Of a stretch of DNA of 64,000 nucleotides, positions 36,201 through 48,491 are shown one piece after another (the first letter of the stretch is position 1; every line of letters starts with the position of its first letter). Where the stretch lies: the NCBI GenBank assembly GCA_947652605.1, contig OX393577.1, positions 55,948,108 to 56,012,107 on the forward strand. The letters are read 5' to 3'. Made by a program: the position numbers and the translations under genes. This stretch comes from Elmis aenea (Eukaryota; Arthropoda; Insecta; Coleoptera; Elmidae). Below the pieces are notes generated by a model. The model worked only from the letters and a program-made list of their open reading frames with translations, did not search any database and was not told where the DNA came from.

Positions 36201-38625
36201 TTTTTTTACGCACTGTAAAAAGAAAATATTCATTTGTTTCAATATTGTTTAAATTCATGGCACTCTATAGCTTCATAGGAACTTTTTGACAAATTTTATT
36301 TGTTTTGAGCATAAATATCAAGATAAATACATCAAACCTTATGTTATTGAAAAAAAGGAAAAAAAAATGCTTTTTTATGAAGTCATAGCCAGCTATGTTT
36401 CCATTTAAAAACATGCAAGTTTGTAATGTATCTAAGAGTTTAAACAATATTGAAACAAATGAATGTTTTTTTTATCGTTTACGAGATCCCAATAGTGGCC
36501 CATTTATGAGGACGACCCTGTATACCGTGTGTACACAAAAAGTGTTTTAGTCTATATCTTGTTAAATATGGTTTAGAAATTATATTTCTTTGGAAAAATT
36601 ATTAGGGGGATAATGTTTTATGCTATTATGATGTTCAATTTTTACTATTCGTTTCTTTTTTTTTAAACAGTGCTTTATGGGGTATTAAAAAAATCGGTCA
36701 AGGAATTAAAGGACACATGTATCACTAAAATAAGAAACAAATAATTGCAACTCAGCATTTTTAGGCTTACAGGGTGTTTAAGTTATAAATTTACTACCGT
36801 TTTATATATGTTTTAAACTACGACAGATTAACACAGTTGCACATAGGAATGTGTGCATAATTTTACGCAGATTGTAATGAACACATTAATATATTTTTAA
36901 GTTAAATGGTTCACGAGATCCAGACCAAACTTATATTTTTGAAATGAAAATGTAAGTGAATATTTTTTGTTCATTTTAATGATATCAAAGTTTTTTTTTT
37001 TTGTGGTGTTAGCGGTTTTTGATTAAAAGAGAAAAAAGGGTAAATATGAAAAGAAAAAACAGGCTGTTTTATTTTTTTTTGTCATACTGTTTTGGTTCTA
37101 GTAAAGTAGAAATACATGTAAAAGAAGAAAAACCTCCAGGGGGTAGATGGAAAACCGACACAGAATGGAAAGCACATTGGGTGAAGGATTGGGTATCAAA
37201 AAAGGTAAAAAGTTTATTTGTCTAAGTGGCAACCATAATTATCTGCACAGTTAAAGTAGGTATGACTTAAAAATATGATTTTTTAATTTTACCTTTAATA
37301 AATTACACCTAATTTCTTTATCATCCGATTTTTGGTCCAAGCTGTAGCTAAAAAAATTACTTATCGCCAGCCCCCGTTTGTTGTATTCATCGTTTAGTTT
37401 AGAGCGATATTGATAAAGTAAATAATTACCTATGCCAAAAATGGAATTCTGAACATTAAAACTGCTATTCCAGAAAAGTTTTGTTTTATAAAAATTAGTT
37501 ATGTCGTTAGTAATAAAACAAAATTTACACGTAAAAATTATTATTGACTACATACAAATAATTGTACAAGTAAATAGAACGGCTGTATGTATGTGAGTGG
37601 CATACAGCGAATTATTATCGTATTGTTTTGTTTACTTTAGGGAAGAATAATCTATATTATATAAAAGAGCTTGTTTGTTTGTTTGTTTGTTTGTTCGTTA
37701 TAGAATCCTAGGCCCGTTGACCGATTGGGACCAAATTTTGCACAGTTACAATTTAGGACCTGACGGATCAAACGTCGTATAAAGGATGACCGGGAACAGC
37801 CGGGAACGGCCGGAAACGTCGGCCGAGCGCGAGCGCGCAGCGCGAGTAGTCTGTCACTGTTAAGGTGGGTTTATGCAGCTGTTTTAGTAATAAGACTTAA
37901 GAATAGTAATAAGAATAAAAGTTAAAATACTGTTAAATCAATGCTAGCGTTTACGCATTGGATTTAATTTTAGTAGTAACTTTAAGCATAAGCAAAGTTG
38001 GTTAACTTTCAACTTTATTCTTACGCTTAAACCAAACGCGAAATGCGCAGTCGCAAGAATTGGATACGCCCATCGCACACGTGCTTTGTTGTGATAACGG
38101 ATTTTTGTTCAGGTTTTTGCGAATCAAAGGACCCACTATTGTCACAAGGTGTGCAAATTCATGCAAATCATGTATTTGGGGTCATACGGGTGTATTTAAA
38201 AAATTGTTATTTGTCATATTCGACTGTTTTCATCTCTAATATTTTAAGGTTATTGCAATTACTATCACCACTGCATAAACGCTGCTTTTGTTATTCCTAT
38301 TACTATTCTTATTCTTATTACTATTCTTATTCTTATTACTAAATTTGTGCTGCATAAACCCACCTTTAATCTGGGAACGTCCGCCGGGCGCGAGCGCGGA
38401 GCGCGAGTAGTCTGTGATTGATAAAAGAGAATATTGTAATCACCCGTGCAACGCCGGGTAAATCGCCTAGTTAACTATGTTCGTTATCACTTTAGGTTTT
38501 ACTTAAAAATAAGTGTTTGAATTTTGTAGGTGTATGCAGCAGTATGGAAAAAAGTGTGGACACCGGTGGAAAGAAGGGAATGGATACCGCTCCCCAAACC
38601 TCCCCCTGGATGGTCACCGCATTAA
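33210..38625 (+). CDS. Small secreted tryptophan-rich protein (93 aa)
   Basis: Not recognised as a named family. Four exons join in phase: 33210-33221, 35069-35139, 37102-37204 and 38530-38625, all GT-AG. Exon 1 encodes only MKIC; exon 2 completes a signal peptide (VQILLTGIIIEVLNQVVG), with cleavage likely near VGYPAHK. The mature part is about 70 residues and has Trp every 5-8 positions: GRWKTDTEWKAHWVKDWV, then VYAAVWKKVWTPVERREW and IPLPKPPPGWSPH before TAA. The WKKVWTPV motif resembles the repeats of the 57147-62450 protein, and the intron phases (0 after the start exon, 2 after the signal exon) are the same. A secreted cuticle or matrix role is inference. Introns carry a foldback pair, another foldback and a Helitron. 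Confidence 0.7.
33546..34789. mobile_element. Foldback element, intron 1 of the Trp-rich gene
   Basis: The ends TA-CAGGGAAATCCAAAAGTGTG and ...CCATCCTTTTGGACTACCCTG-TA are inverted. The arms include ACGGCGTAAATACAAGTTTT and its complement. A copy of the 55218-56259 family is nested inside, starting TA-CAGTGTTGCGCAAAAGTA at 33785. Confidence 0.8.
35961..36520. mobile_element. Foldback element (560 bp), intron 2 of the Trp-rich gene
   Basis: The ends TA-CAGGGTGTTTCACATAGAAG and ...CATTTATGAGGACGACCCTG-TA are inverted. ACTATTGGGATATCGTAAAC faces its complement near 36475. A partial copy is at 2580-2765. Confidence 0.8.
37863..38365. mobile_element. Harbinger-type MITE inside the Helitron (503 bp)
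   Basis: TTA duplications at 37860-37862 and 38366-38368. The ends AGGTGGGTTTATGCAGC and GCTGCATAAACCCACCT are perfect 17-bp inverted repeats, followed by AGTAATAAG-type repeats on both sides. Confidence 0.88.
38293..38340 (+). repeat. Simple repeat, TTATTCTTATTACTATTC units
   Basis: Imperfect tandem six- and nine-base units of TTATTC/TTACTA within the MITE; the mirror array is near 37890. Confidence 0.8.
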
Positions 38626-40571
38626 ACAATACAATCCTCCTTCAAGAAATCGCCATTTATAATATTACCATGTACATGCTATTAATTAATTGTGATAATT
38701 CTTAACGAGCAAACTACATAAAAAATGTAATCGGAAAATGAAGTAACGCGACGATTTTGCCATATTCAAACTGATTGTGAGTAATCAATTTTTCCTTCAG
38801 CTGCAGTTTTTAAATTATATTTAACGGGTTTTAATTTATTTATATTTACATTAAAAATTAAAATAAAGCTATGGAACATGTAAGTAATAAAATTTAAACT
38901 TTATAAATTGTAAAAATTGACAGCTTACTTTAAGCAAAATTTGTTTTTGGTGTGCAACTATCGTTAAAATTCACATGATCTTGTTGAGGATACCCCAATA
39001 AAAATTTCACTGTCTTTATATCTCAGCAACCATAAAAGATAAGAAATGGTTCAACAATTATATCAAAATTTAGCTAGGAATGCATCTAATAGTATTGGGA
39101 TTATAGTGACATCTCTTTTAACTTTTTTATTTCCTATCGTTTTTGTGATACATGATTAAAAAGTCCATACAAATGTTTAACATCTTAATTGTATCCTATA
39201 TTCATTTATTTCCATGCAAGGGTTAAGTCAGTTTTGAACTATTTACCGAAAAAGTGTGTAGGCTAATTTCAATCCTGCACGTTACTTTTGCTTGCCAGTT
39301 TCTGTTGAAGTTGATTTAAATATATTGGCCAATTATTAATCTGCACTTTTGATATAAATAATTACTATTAAAAGCCATTTATCTTCTTTGCCAAGAATCT
39401 CTTGTAGTAATGCAATACTAGTAGTAATTCTATTTATTTATTTATTTACTAACACGCAGTTGTCTCAGGAACGAATATCATTGGCAAAGAAGTTTCTCTA
39501 AAACTACAATAATTTATTGGAATTAAATTTTATCATAAAAATAAGCATTGCTCTCCATTGATACAAGAATTTTTGTAAAAATTTCTATTGATCCCTCAAT
39601 AATTCTTTATAATAATTTTTTCTGTACTTTATTAAATTTCATTAATGATTTGTGTTTTCTACTAGTGGGATTTGTTTGTTTGGTTCAATTTTTTGTATCT
39701 AATGTGCTTGTTTATGTAAGTACTTTTATTTTGTTTGGCACAAACCACAAGTACAATCAATTTTGTAAATTCCTTAACATTCGACACTTTACTTTATCTA
39801 TCATAACAACATCTTTGATTCTATCTGTTTGTGTTATTAACTCTATTTTAGATAATGTTGTGGCCAGTCTTAAGTATATTATTTATGTTTGGTTGTTGAG
39901 CTATAGCTTTTCAAAAAGTACGTTAAGTTGTAATTTCGTTTTTATCGAATTGTTGTCACATATTCTACTAACTCAAACATAAAGTGTGTTGATACAACAG
40001 TTTATTTTTTAAAAGATTGTGCATGATTTGAGTGACCATGTACGAACCAGATACTGTGTGTTGGTATTGGTTTATTTTAAATTGTCCTGCAGTCTAAAAA
40101 TAAAAAACAATTTAGGCGTCTAATAGGATTTTTAAAAATGTACACAACGGGACTGCAGAGTGGACTGTTGGATGATTCTACCTTACTGTATGGCAAACCA
40201 TCCCTTTATTTCTTATAGTTCTTGAGGTATTATATTTATAAGGTTTTCAATGGTACATAACGCTGTATTAAAACACGTGTACGTTCAGTGAGATTTTTAT
40301 TTATGATATATTTTGTATAATAGTGACCCTTTCACAAATACGTTATTTTAATTATTTGTTACAAATTTATAAATTTTAATTAGGTAATCTAAATCAAATA
40401 TTATATGTAAAGATACTGCAGTGTTGCTTATGATTTTTTGTTCCTCTCTATGTTTAGTTGAAGTTGTTTTGTTATAATATTTATGTTTTATTATATTATT
40501 AAATAAAATATGATTACGTTTGATATTATTAGTAGTAATCTTTAAACTAAGGCGTACTATGCTTATTTATA
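38626..40571. other. Intergenic, no supported gene
   Basis: AT-rich sequence. A 144-codon open stretch at 39548-39982 (+) has no conventional start and reads as T-rich hydrophobic residues; I do not call it a gene. Confidence 0.45.
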
Positions 40572-41361
40572 CAGTGTGACCCATTTCTAAGCGGATCACC
40601 CCTATCAAAAGTTCATTTATGGTCCGATTTTCATGTTTTTTTTTTAAACGATCAAGCATCGAAAACTGTACTTTGGCACCCTATTTAAAAATTCAGTTTA
40701 CACTCACAAAGCCTACTATGACTTTTTTCAATGTCAAAATTGGCAAAATCTGTTTAGCAATTTTTTTATTTAAAATCTGACTACCCCACTGGATTCAGGA
40801 TGCCATCAAATGGGTTTGTACCAAATTTCATGAAAAATATGTATTATTTTTTCTTTGTATTTTTGTATCTTTTCTTGTAAATTTAATCGCTCCCCAATCG
40901 AAAATTAAATAAAAGTTGCGATTTTAATACTGACACGAATAAATTGTTGCTTATTCAAGAGATCTTACGTCAAATAAAGTTTTTTTTCCAACTTTTGTTT
41001 TTTACATAGCATTGTACACTGCGTTTCCAATATCGATAATAATTTAATCACAAATATTGAATTCACATAATTAATCTATTAATAAAAAATATTTTTTCAT
41101 AAAATTTGGAACCAACCCATTTGAGGGTATCTTGAATCCAGTGGTGTACTCAAATTTTAAATAAAAAAATTGCTAAACAAATTTTGCCAATTTTGACATC
41201 GAAAAAAAAATCGTAGTAGGCTGTGTGAGTGTAAACTGAATTTTTAAATAGGGTGTCAATATATAGTTTTTGATGCTTTAACGTTTAAAAGAAAGGTCAT
41301 GAAAATCGGACCATAAATAAACTTTTTATAGGGGTGATCCGCTTTGAAATGGGTCACACTG
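40572..41361. mobile_element. Foldback element (790 bp) with CAGTGTGACCC ends
   Basis: The ends TA-CAGTGTGACCCATTTCTAAG and ...TTTGAAATGGGTCACACTG-TA are inverted, and GGACCATAAAT / CATGAAAATCGGACC blocks face each other. The arms run about 380 bp to a centre near 40965. Confidence 0.85.
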
Positions 41362-41654
41362 TATACTTAAAACGTTTTAGATAAAACTAACTCTACAGAT
41401 AAAATTACCACCTAAATTTTCTCGTTAGTTTTTGAAAATAACTTCAACAAACCTTATATTTTAATCTTATATTTTATTAAATAAGAAAAAGCTGTAAACA
41501 ATACCATACTTGTTTTTGACATTTTGAAAATGCGTTTTTCAACTTTTTTTAAATGGCAATCAGATAGCAAATGTTTTCTTTGCAGTCATATCAGCGTTGT
41601 AATTCTTCTGGTAATAATTTTTTAAAAAGGAGATGTCAAGGATTATTGGTCTAG

Positions 41655-42118
41655 CAGGGGACGGCAACCTTTTTGATAAGAAGAGCACCCCGAATAGCTA
41701 GCTTATGACAAAGGGCACTTTTCATTTATTTTCCAAGCTAATAGTGCGACAAAGAGCGCGTCATTGGGAAAGTGGTGGGTTTACAAGTTATTTTACGTTA
41801 AGTCTGTTTTATACTATACTATTTTTTCGTTTAAAAAAATCGTATACGATTTTTAATACAAAAATTTCGTTCAAGAATTTAGCATGGAAAATATGAACCA
41901 TTTACATTGTACTATTTTTTGGTACGAAAACTCCAATATATTTTGGTTACTTTTTAATAACTTCTATCATATTTTGTTGGCACCTTGAGTAACCATGTCA
42001 AATGTTCAATTTGATCACAGAACAGAACGAAAAAATAGTATAGTATAAAACAGACTTTAGCGGCGGGCACTTTCAAAATGCTTGGTGCCGCCCGCGAGCA
42101 CCACGTTGCCAACCCTTG
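41655..42118. mobile_element. hAT-type MITE carrying a nested MITE
   Basis: The ends CAGGGGACGGCAACCTTT and CACGTTGCCAACCCTTG are imperfect inverted repeats. The flanks are similar (CTAG-containing), but a clean 8-bp duplication is not evident. Confidence 0.6.
41801..42056. mobile_element. Harbinger-type MITE (256 bp) with TTA duplication
   Basis: The ends AGTCTGTTTTATACTATACT and AGTATAGTATAAAACAGACT are perfect inverted repeats, extending through ATTTTTTCGTT. TTA lies on both sides (41798-41800 and 42057-42059). Confidence 0.88.
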
Positions 42119-42440
42119 GCTAGAGTCTAGAGAAGACAACCTATTTGTGTAAACGTGAATTAGTAACAAGATTTTTTGGATTTAGAAGTTGATCATAATC
42201 AACTTTTTCATTCAGCTTTAAAAACTAAACAACTTTTTCTTTCAACGCTTATTTGAAAACTAATACAACTTTATAGCCTACTAATTACTACCTTGTATAT
42301 ATATGTATATATATGTAAGGTTATAAAATACTGTCTATGTTTAATAATAATTTGGGGTTATTTCTAAAAACAAAAGAGGTAACCGAGATGATAAAGCCCT
42401 CTGAGACATCCTATATGGTAAAATATATGTGTAGTACATT

Positions 42441-45175
42441 TTATGGAATGAACCAGTTTAATACGCTGGTCATAAAGTCTAACAGTGCTGCCACATCAAC
42501 ACCAGCAAGTTTTATAAAGTCTGTTATAATTTTGAAAGGTATATTATCTGCCAAATTCTGTATGATTTTCTTAAATTTCTGACTTTTAAGCTTTTCAACG
42601 AATCTACGAAACTCTTCACTCGTCTGTAATTTGTTGGCAATCCAGTCTTTTACTTTTTCTTCTGGAATAATTGTAATCATTTTGTTCAGAAGGCCACGTA
42701 GTCCGCCCAAATTAGCGAATTCGCTTTTAGATTTTTCTGTCTTTGGGCGTTGCTTGAAGTCAACTGGTTGTAGGGGTAACGACGTATTTTTAGTTAAATT
42801 TGGAGGCATCAGTGGCGGAAGTCCGATCAGGCCATGAAGAACGTTTACTAAACCGTATACATCAAGACCAGCATTTTGTAGATAATTCAAAAACTGAAAA
42901 CAAAAACGCAAGTAAGGTATTTGTTTGTAAAAGTTTTAACAACAGTTTTGTAATTGTTTATACGAATTTTCATGTAGGTAAAGAAATTAAAAATTTTATG
43001 CCTGTTAAATCCTAGTTATTTCCATTTTACACAAAAACGTTTAATTTTGATCAAAATAATTATCACTTGCCATTTTGGTTTAAAATTTATGATTTTTTAA
43101 TTTTATCATAGTATTGGGTTGGATAATAAGTAATGGCCGTTTTTTTAAAATTATAATTTTTTTATTTTAAACAAAAATAATAGAATAAATTAATCAATTA
43201 TGTCTTCTCCGTTGTTATTTACAACTTCCTCCCATCGTTCAACAAGTTTATCGAATCCTTTACGATAGAAATCCCGCGGTCCAACTAAGTTTTCAATTCC
43301 ACGTCATTATTAAACGAAAAACCGCGCAGAGCGTTTGAAAGAGATCGAAAACGATGGAAATCCGATAGTGTCAGGTCGGGAGAGTAGGGCGGATCCGGCA
43401 AACTTGCGGGCGTTGTCGTGCTGCAGCAAGACGCCATATCGCCGATTATACTATATCTCAAATAAAACTTCCCATATCGGCTTAAGCAGTTGGAACAACC
43501 CAGGTACATACACAATCTTGGATTATAAACCTTAAATGATTTGTATGGCACAACACCTAAAATCATAATCGTATACTACATCTTCCTAATTGCTTTTCTT
43601 TGAGCATAATGACCATAATGCTGCAGTTCTAAACAAGCACGCTAAAAGCTTATTACCTTATATACGCTATAATAGATTTTAAATTATAATTGTTTCCAAG
43701 CAAAAACTTTTGGGAAACACTGATACAGATATTAATTTTCTTTTACCTAAGAACCCAAATTAAACCTTATTGAACCTATAATTAGGGATCAAATTTCGAC
43801 TGCTTGCGATAATATTCATGGAGACGCCTTCAATTAGATTACGACTTTCATTGGCGTAGACTGAATTGTAAACACAAATAATATTTAAAGAAAGAGACGG
43901 AGATTGTGCATTTGTTTCCTTTAGTTCTGCCTCTTCTTAATCCGCTGTGAGCAGTTTTATAAGAAATAGACTATAGGTCGTTTTTGCTTAATGGTGTAAT
44001 CGAGTTCTGCGTTGATCGTCTTGTTGTTCTGAAGAAGTTCGTAGTGAATGATACCCTCCCAGTCCCACCAGACGCACAACATCTTTCGGGGGCGAATTTC
44101 TTGTTTTTACCGCGACGTCGCTTGTTTTTTGGGACTGAGCCATTATTTCCGCTGCTTCATTTTGCCGTAAAGGCACCATTTTTCGTCACCCGTGATTATG
44201 CGATAAAGGAAACGTTGCTTGTGAGCTTGTGACCCCGTGTCGAGCGATGACGGGCGAACAAACCGGCGGCGATTGTGGAGCGTTGATTTATGTTGTTTCC
44301 ATTCAACACGTGAGGAACCCAAGCGCCGAGTTTCTGAACCTTTCCCATTGAATGAAGGTGCTTAACGACTGTCCTATGCACACAGTTCATTTGCTCAGTC
44401 AATTCTCTTGTGGATTGGCGCGGATTTTCATGAAGAAGTTGATTCAATCGCTCTTCATCGAACTCAACCGGGCGTCCAGAGCGGGCCATGTCTTCCAGGT
44501 CGAAATTGCCATTTTGGAATCGTGTAAACCAATTTCGAGCCGTCCTTTCAGGCATTGCTTCTTCTCCATTAACAGCACAAATCTCACGAGCAGCTTCAGA
44601 GGCTTTAGCGCCTCGATTAAACGCAAAAACCAAATGGTGTCGAAAATGCTTACTTTTGTCCACTTGACATTCCATTTTCATTAGCTCAAAATTAATTTAA
44701 GTTCTCAAATAAAAAAAAAGAACTTCCTTGTAGTGCAAAATGTGCCCTTTTAAATGATATATAACATTTAGGCAAACAAACATTTTTTCCACGCGCATTT
44801 TCAAATTTAAAGAAAACGGCCATTACTTATTATCGAACTTAATACAATAAAATTTAAATAATGAATTGCTTAACTTAACCAACAATTTAAACATTATGTT
44901 CAATTTTTCCAACTTACATCTAGAAATTCCTTTATTCTTTCCATATTCTCCACAATAGCAATAAATTCCTTGGATATCATATAATCCACGACTTGCCTAA
45001 CCTCATCATCAAGCACAGCGTATTCTAAGACAACGATTGCAATTTCATCGAAAGGAATCAACGCCCAAAATTCTTTCCAGTCGTCTTCTATAGTTTTTTC
45101 ACTCTTTTGGGGTATCGAAGAAGACCAAGAAATCGACAATACAAACGCGCAAAGTAACACAAAAGACAGTTTCAT
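42441..45175 (-). CDS. G12 / insect allergen-repeat (Bla g 1-type) protein, copy 1
   Basis: Secreted protein of the insect allergen-related repeat family (Ins_allergen_rp; midgut microvillar G12, cockroach Bla g 1, lepidopteran nitrile-specifier proteins), helical capsules proposed to hold lipids in the gut lumen. Two exons in phase 0, 45175-44918 and 42893-42441; 236 aa. The signal peptide is MKLSFVLLCAFVLSISWSSS. The mature chain has DDWKEFWALIPFDEIAIVVL, EVRQVVDYMISKEF, LNYLQNAGLDVYGLVNVLHG and LIGLPPLMPP, a closing VAALLDFMTSVLNWFIP. Against copy 2 it has about 20 extra residues (LTKNTSLPLQPVDFKQRPKT) after the MPP motif. The single intron sits at the same place as in copy 2 but is 2 kb because of a mariner. 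A TATA-like TTTTATAC near 45300 (minus strand) is the only upstream hint. Confidence 0.87.
43114..44842 (-). mobile_element. Mariner element in the intron of G12 copy 1
   Basis: TA flanks both ends. The inverted repeats TTGGGTTGGATAATAAGTAA and the complement of ...TTACTTATTATCGAACTTAA continue through TGGCCGTTTT. At 1729 bp it exceeds the usual 1.3 kb because about 430 bp of unrelated sequence interrupts the gene. Confidence 0.9.
43190..44681 (-). pseudogene. Mariner transposase, broken
   Basis: On the minus strand: MKMECQVDKSKHFRHHLVFA (helix-turn-helix arm), ERTARNWFTRFQNGNFDLED and SGRPVEFDEERLNQLL, then after a shift near 44205 ITGDEKWCLYGKMKQRK (first Asp) and MLCVWWDWEGIIHYELL. A foreign insertion occupies about 43480-43975. 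The tail then has LLQHDNAR (second Asp) and YSPDLTLSDFHRFRSLSNAL (third position), ending ERWEEVVNNNGEDIID. Frameshifts, stops and the insertion make it inactive. Confidence 0.9.
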
Positions 45176-45952
45176 TTTGAAAAGGTATGTTTATGCGTCG
45201 TGTATTTTTTCAAATGAAATACATGAAATGGAAAATATTCGTGCATTAATATCTGTCACATTAATTTAATTACTTTTGTTGTAAGTACTTTCCAATATTT
45301 GTATAAAAGCAATAACGGTTACAATTAAATGAAAATTGCAATAGTTTATTTGTTTACGAAATAAGTATTACCATTTATCAGATACTTGTTGCAAAACTGA
45401 AGTGTTTACATACATATATATTAATAAACATACGGTATGATTCAAGAGATAGTGATAAAAATGCCGACCCATTGTTGTACCAGTACATGAATGATCATTG
45501 TTTAATGAAATTAAAAGTTATTACATTTTGTATTGTTTTAACTTTTAAGATTATGTAGATCATTGCAATTATTTATTTATTTAACTCATTTTACTTTGCA
45601 TGTTTGACTTATTAACTTACGACATGTGTAAATGGTATGTATAAAGGGTGTCCCGGTAAAAACTACCAAGCCTGAGATAGACCTTTGGTGTTAAATGCAA
45701 AATATTTAGAGGGTATATATTTAACATACATTCAATTTTTTTTTGCAGTCTTCTGTGAAATCAAATTTTTCAGTTTATTTGTCTTTCAAATGGCATCCTA
45801 TAATTTCATATAAGTACATCAATTGAAAGCTTTTGAAATTCTCTTTCACATGACATATATTTTGCCAGAGACTTTTCATAAAAGAAGCAAACTTTAGACG
45901 AATCAAAGAAACTGGTGTAAAAATATACAGGGTGTTTGAAATTCGAGTTTAA

Positions 45953-47590
45953 CCCTCGTCAGGCGGCATAATTTTACAACGTAACAGGCGGTAAAGGTAC
46001 AATTGTACCTTCATATATTTTGTATGAAAATTCTTAGTAAATAATTTTTTTTTATACGGAAAATGGATAATATTTAATATCTACACATTGTTTAAGTCAT
46101 GTTTTGTGATATTTTGCTAATTTCAACACTACTTATATATTTTGTTTTGATTCTATAACGGGCACCTGCAAAAAGATGCTGAATATTTGCGTTCTTATCA
46201 CAACATAGTTAAGTAGACCTTTGATACACATTCAGTATTTGAAGAATCTGATTCTGAATTTGAGGAAGAATCATATATTGCATCTGATGACGAAAACTAT
46301 GTACCACCAGCGGATGTTTCAGCTGAGGAAAAGTCAGACATCGAGCAAGAAATGGTCATAGAGCAGGAAAAAGAATACTACAAGAAGAAAGCGTTGAGGA
46401 TGAGCCTGTATCTCAAAGTGTGGACGACATTTGGACTGCTAAGGATGGAACTCAATAGCATAGTGTTCCACTGCTAAGTACACAAACAAGATCTTGTAAC
46501 ATCATACGACAAAGAGGTGGGTACAGTGAGAAAAAACAAGAGATTTATGTCAAGCAACCTGCCAAAAAAAGGCCCGTAAATTCGACCAATTTTGTCTACA
46601 ATCGTGTTGCAACAATCTGTTCATATGTGACTATGTGACAAAGAAGAATAAATCAGTCGTGCTTTTGTCATTTATGCAAATGACGGGAGAAGTCGATGGG
46701 ACACAAGCACCCAAGCCAGAACTGATAAACTATTACAACAATTCCAAAGGCGGAGTTGATGTTATGGATAAAATGTTAGGAGAGTACACTGTGAAACGAA
46801 GAACATTGCGTTGGCCTCTAGCATTTTTCTATAACATGTTTGACGTCACTGGGTTAGCATCCTGCATCATCTATAGAGAACACAACCCACGGCTCAGGGC
46901 CAACGATCAACGAAGAAAGTTCCTAAGAGATTTGGCCAATCAGTTATGTGCATGCAATCGAAGCTCGTGGTACAAACCGGATGTCGATGAGAAACCATTT
47001 TCTTCGATGTGCAGTAGAAATGGTGCTTGGACGACAGATTGTGGTAGCACCAGAGGCAGCAGGTCCTCAAGTACCTCATGGTAGTCGCGGATCCTCACCT
47101 CTCGTTGGCAGTTGTTATGTCTGCCGAGAACCGAATCGGGAACAACCTAAGACTAGGAAGTCCTGCGTAGTTTGCGCGAAACCTGTTTGCGATGAACACT
47201 CAGTAACAAAGATGGACGTAGCATTACTTGTGAAGAAAATGAATTAAAAAATGTTCTAAAATTTTCTTTTATAAATAAATGTAAATCAACTATTTCTTAC
47301 TATTTTTAAAAGTAAAATACTAGAAAAAAAATATTTCCCCCCCCATAATTTCATACAAAATATATGAAGGTACAATTGTACCTATGCCGCCTGTTATGGA
47401 TGGAAAAACAACTTGACCCCTTATCTCGGAACAGGGGAAATATTTTTCTGAAATTTAGCACATCTTATAATCTAGAGATCATAAATGTAGAGAAGTCACA
47501 AAATTTTAGCCCTCTGCGGTTTCCAGAAAAAAAGTTATTGCAATTTAAAAACTAAAAAGTTACAATTGTACCTATGCCGCCTGACAAGGG
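45953..47590 (+). mobile_element. Second piggyBac-type element, internally deleted (1638 bp)
   Basis: TTAA at 45949-45952 and 47591-47594. The termini CCCTCGTCAGGCGGCATA and the complement of TATGCCGCCTGACAAGGG match at 17 of 18. GGTACAATTGTACC palindromes lie near both ends (46001, 47367). It is a different family from the 3420 copy. Confidence 0.93.
46230..47247 (+). pseudogene. piggyBac transposase, central catalytic part deleted
   Basis: The acidic N-terminus ESDSEFEEESYIASDDENYV is present. The text then jumps to GTVRKNKRFMSSNLPKKGP and the open frame 46635-47084 with VTKKNKSVVLLSFM, SKGGVDVMDKMLGEYTVKRR (third catalytic Asp) and TLRWPLAFFYNMFDVTGLAS. After a frameshift near 46970 comes the Cys-rich tail (CYVCREPN...CVVCAKPVCDEHS). 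The segment with the first two catalytic Asp residues is missing, so it is non-autonomous. Confidence 0.88.
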
Positions 47591-48491
47591 TTAAAAATGA
47601 AGATCTCGTTTATTATAATAGCTAGAGTAGTTTGGTTAAGTTGCTTAATTCGGCGCTTATTAATAATGCGAAGAAAATATCTCAAACGGTATCCGGTAAA
47701 ATTAGGGGAACTGGAAAATACGATTTTTGAAAATCGTCTATAACTCCTTTGGAGTAAAAAATTTTTCGAATGTGTAAAATCATTGCTCAAGCAACTTTCA
47801 AAGCCGAATCGATTGGTAATCACTAATTGTTCTAAGGTCGATTCGTTTCTGTTTTACGACAATTTACTTTAAATTTTCTGGCGTAATTTTTGCTATTTAC
47901 ATAATCAAATAGATTTTTCCCCCGTGTAATCATTCATATTCATGTATTACACATGCTATTTTACTTCTACAGCCGGTCATTGAAGTTTATGTCGTACCAT
48001 GACAAGCAATCAACAAACTAAAAATTTTGGAAGCGATTGTTTAGTACAAAAGTATTTTTAATGTTTTTTTTCAGATTAAAAATTAGCACTGAATTTAGAA
48101 ATTTTGTCAAATTTAAACCTATACTCTAGCGATTATAATAAGCGAGATGCCCATGTTTAAACTTGAATTTCAAAGACTGTATAAATCAACGAACGAAAGT
48201 CAAACTCAAGTTTCAAGATTTATTTTTCATTTTCTGTTATTATTTTGAAAGGTATCCTTTATTTTTAAACACATCATTGGAAAGCAATTGATTTTTGTAT
48301 CACTTAGCTAATATTAGACGTTGCGATTTTTTTTCCATCTGTAAGAAAAATATTTTACACCTTGTAAAATAAATACAAGACCCCTATTACACGTTGCGAT
48401 TTTTTTTGCGTACGATTCGAAATCGCCACTGCGCTGCACAATTTATCTGACATTTAAATGACAGCCGGCTGTCAATTAGCCGCATCATAAC

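Larger units (their letters stand above)
37651..38470 (+). mobile_element. Non-autonomous Helitron
   Basis: It starts TCTATATTATATAAAAGAGC after an A and ends ACCCGTGCAACGCCGGGTAA (a stem of ACCCG/CGGGT), then ATCGCCTAG before a T. A TC start, a hairpin just before a CTRR end, and insertion between A and T are the diagnostic Helitron signs. The interior has GTTT tandem repeats and a GC-rich unit (GCGAGCGCG...GCGCGAGTAGTCTGT) present twice, split by a MITE. No Rep/helicase coding. Confidence 0.88.
45928..48179. mobile_element. Foldback element split by a piggyBac
   Basis: The left end TA-CAGGGTGTTTGAAATTCGAG TTTAA is interrupted at TTAA and resumes at 47591 as TTAAAAATGAAGATCTCGTT. The right end TAAACTTGAATTTCAAAGACTG-TA is its complement. 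The family is that of 6912-8437. Confidence 0.85.

Noticed and set aside
39548..39982. 144-codon open frame (+), hydrophobic
   Set aside because: No ATG at its start, T-rich composition explains the hydrophobic residues, and there are no recognisable motif or flanking splice sites.
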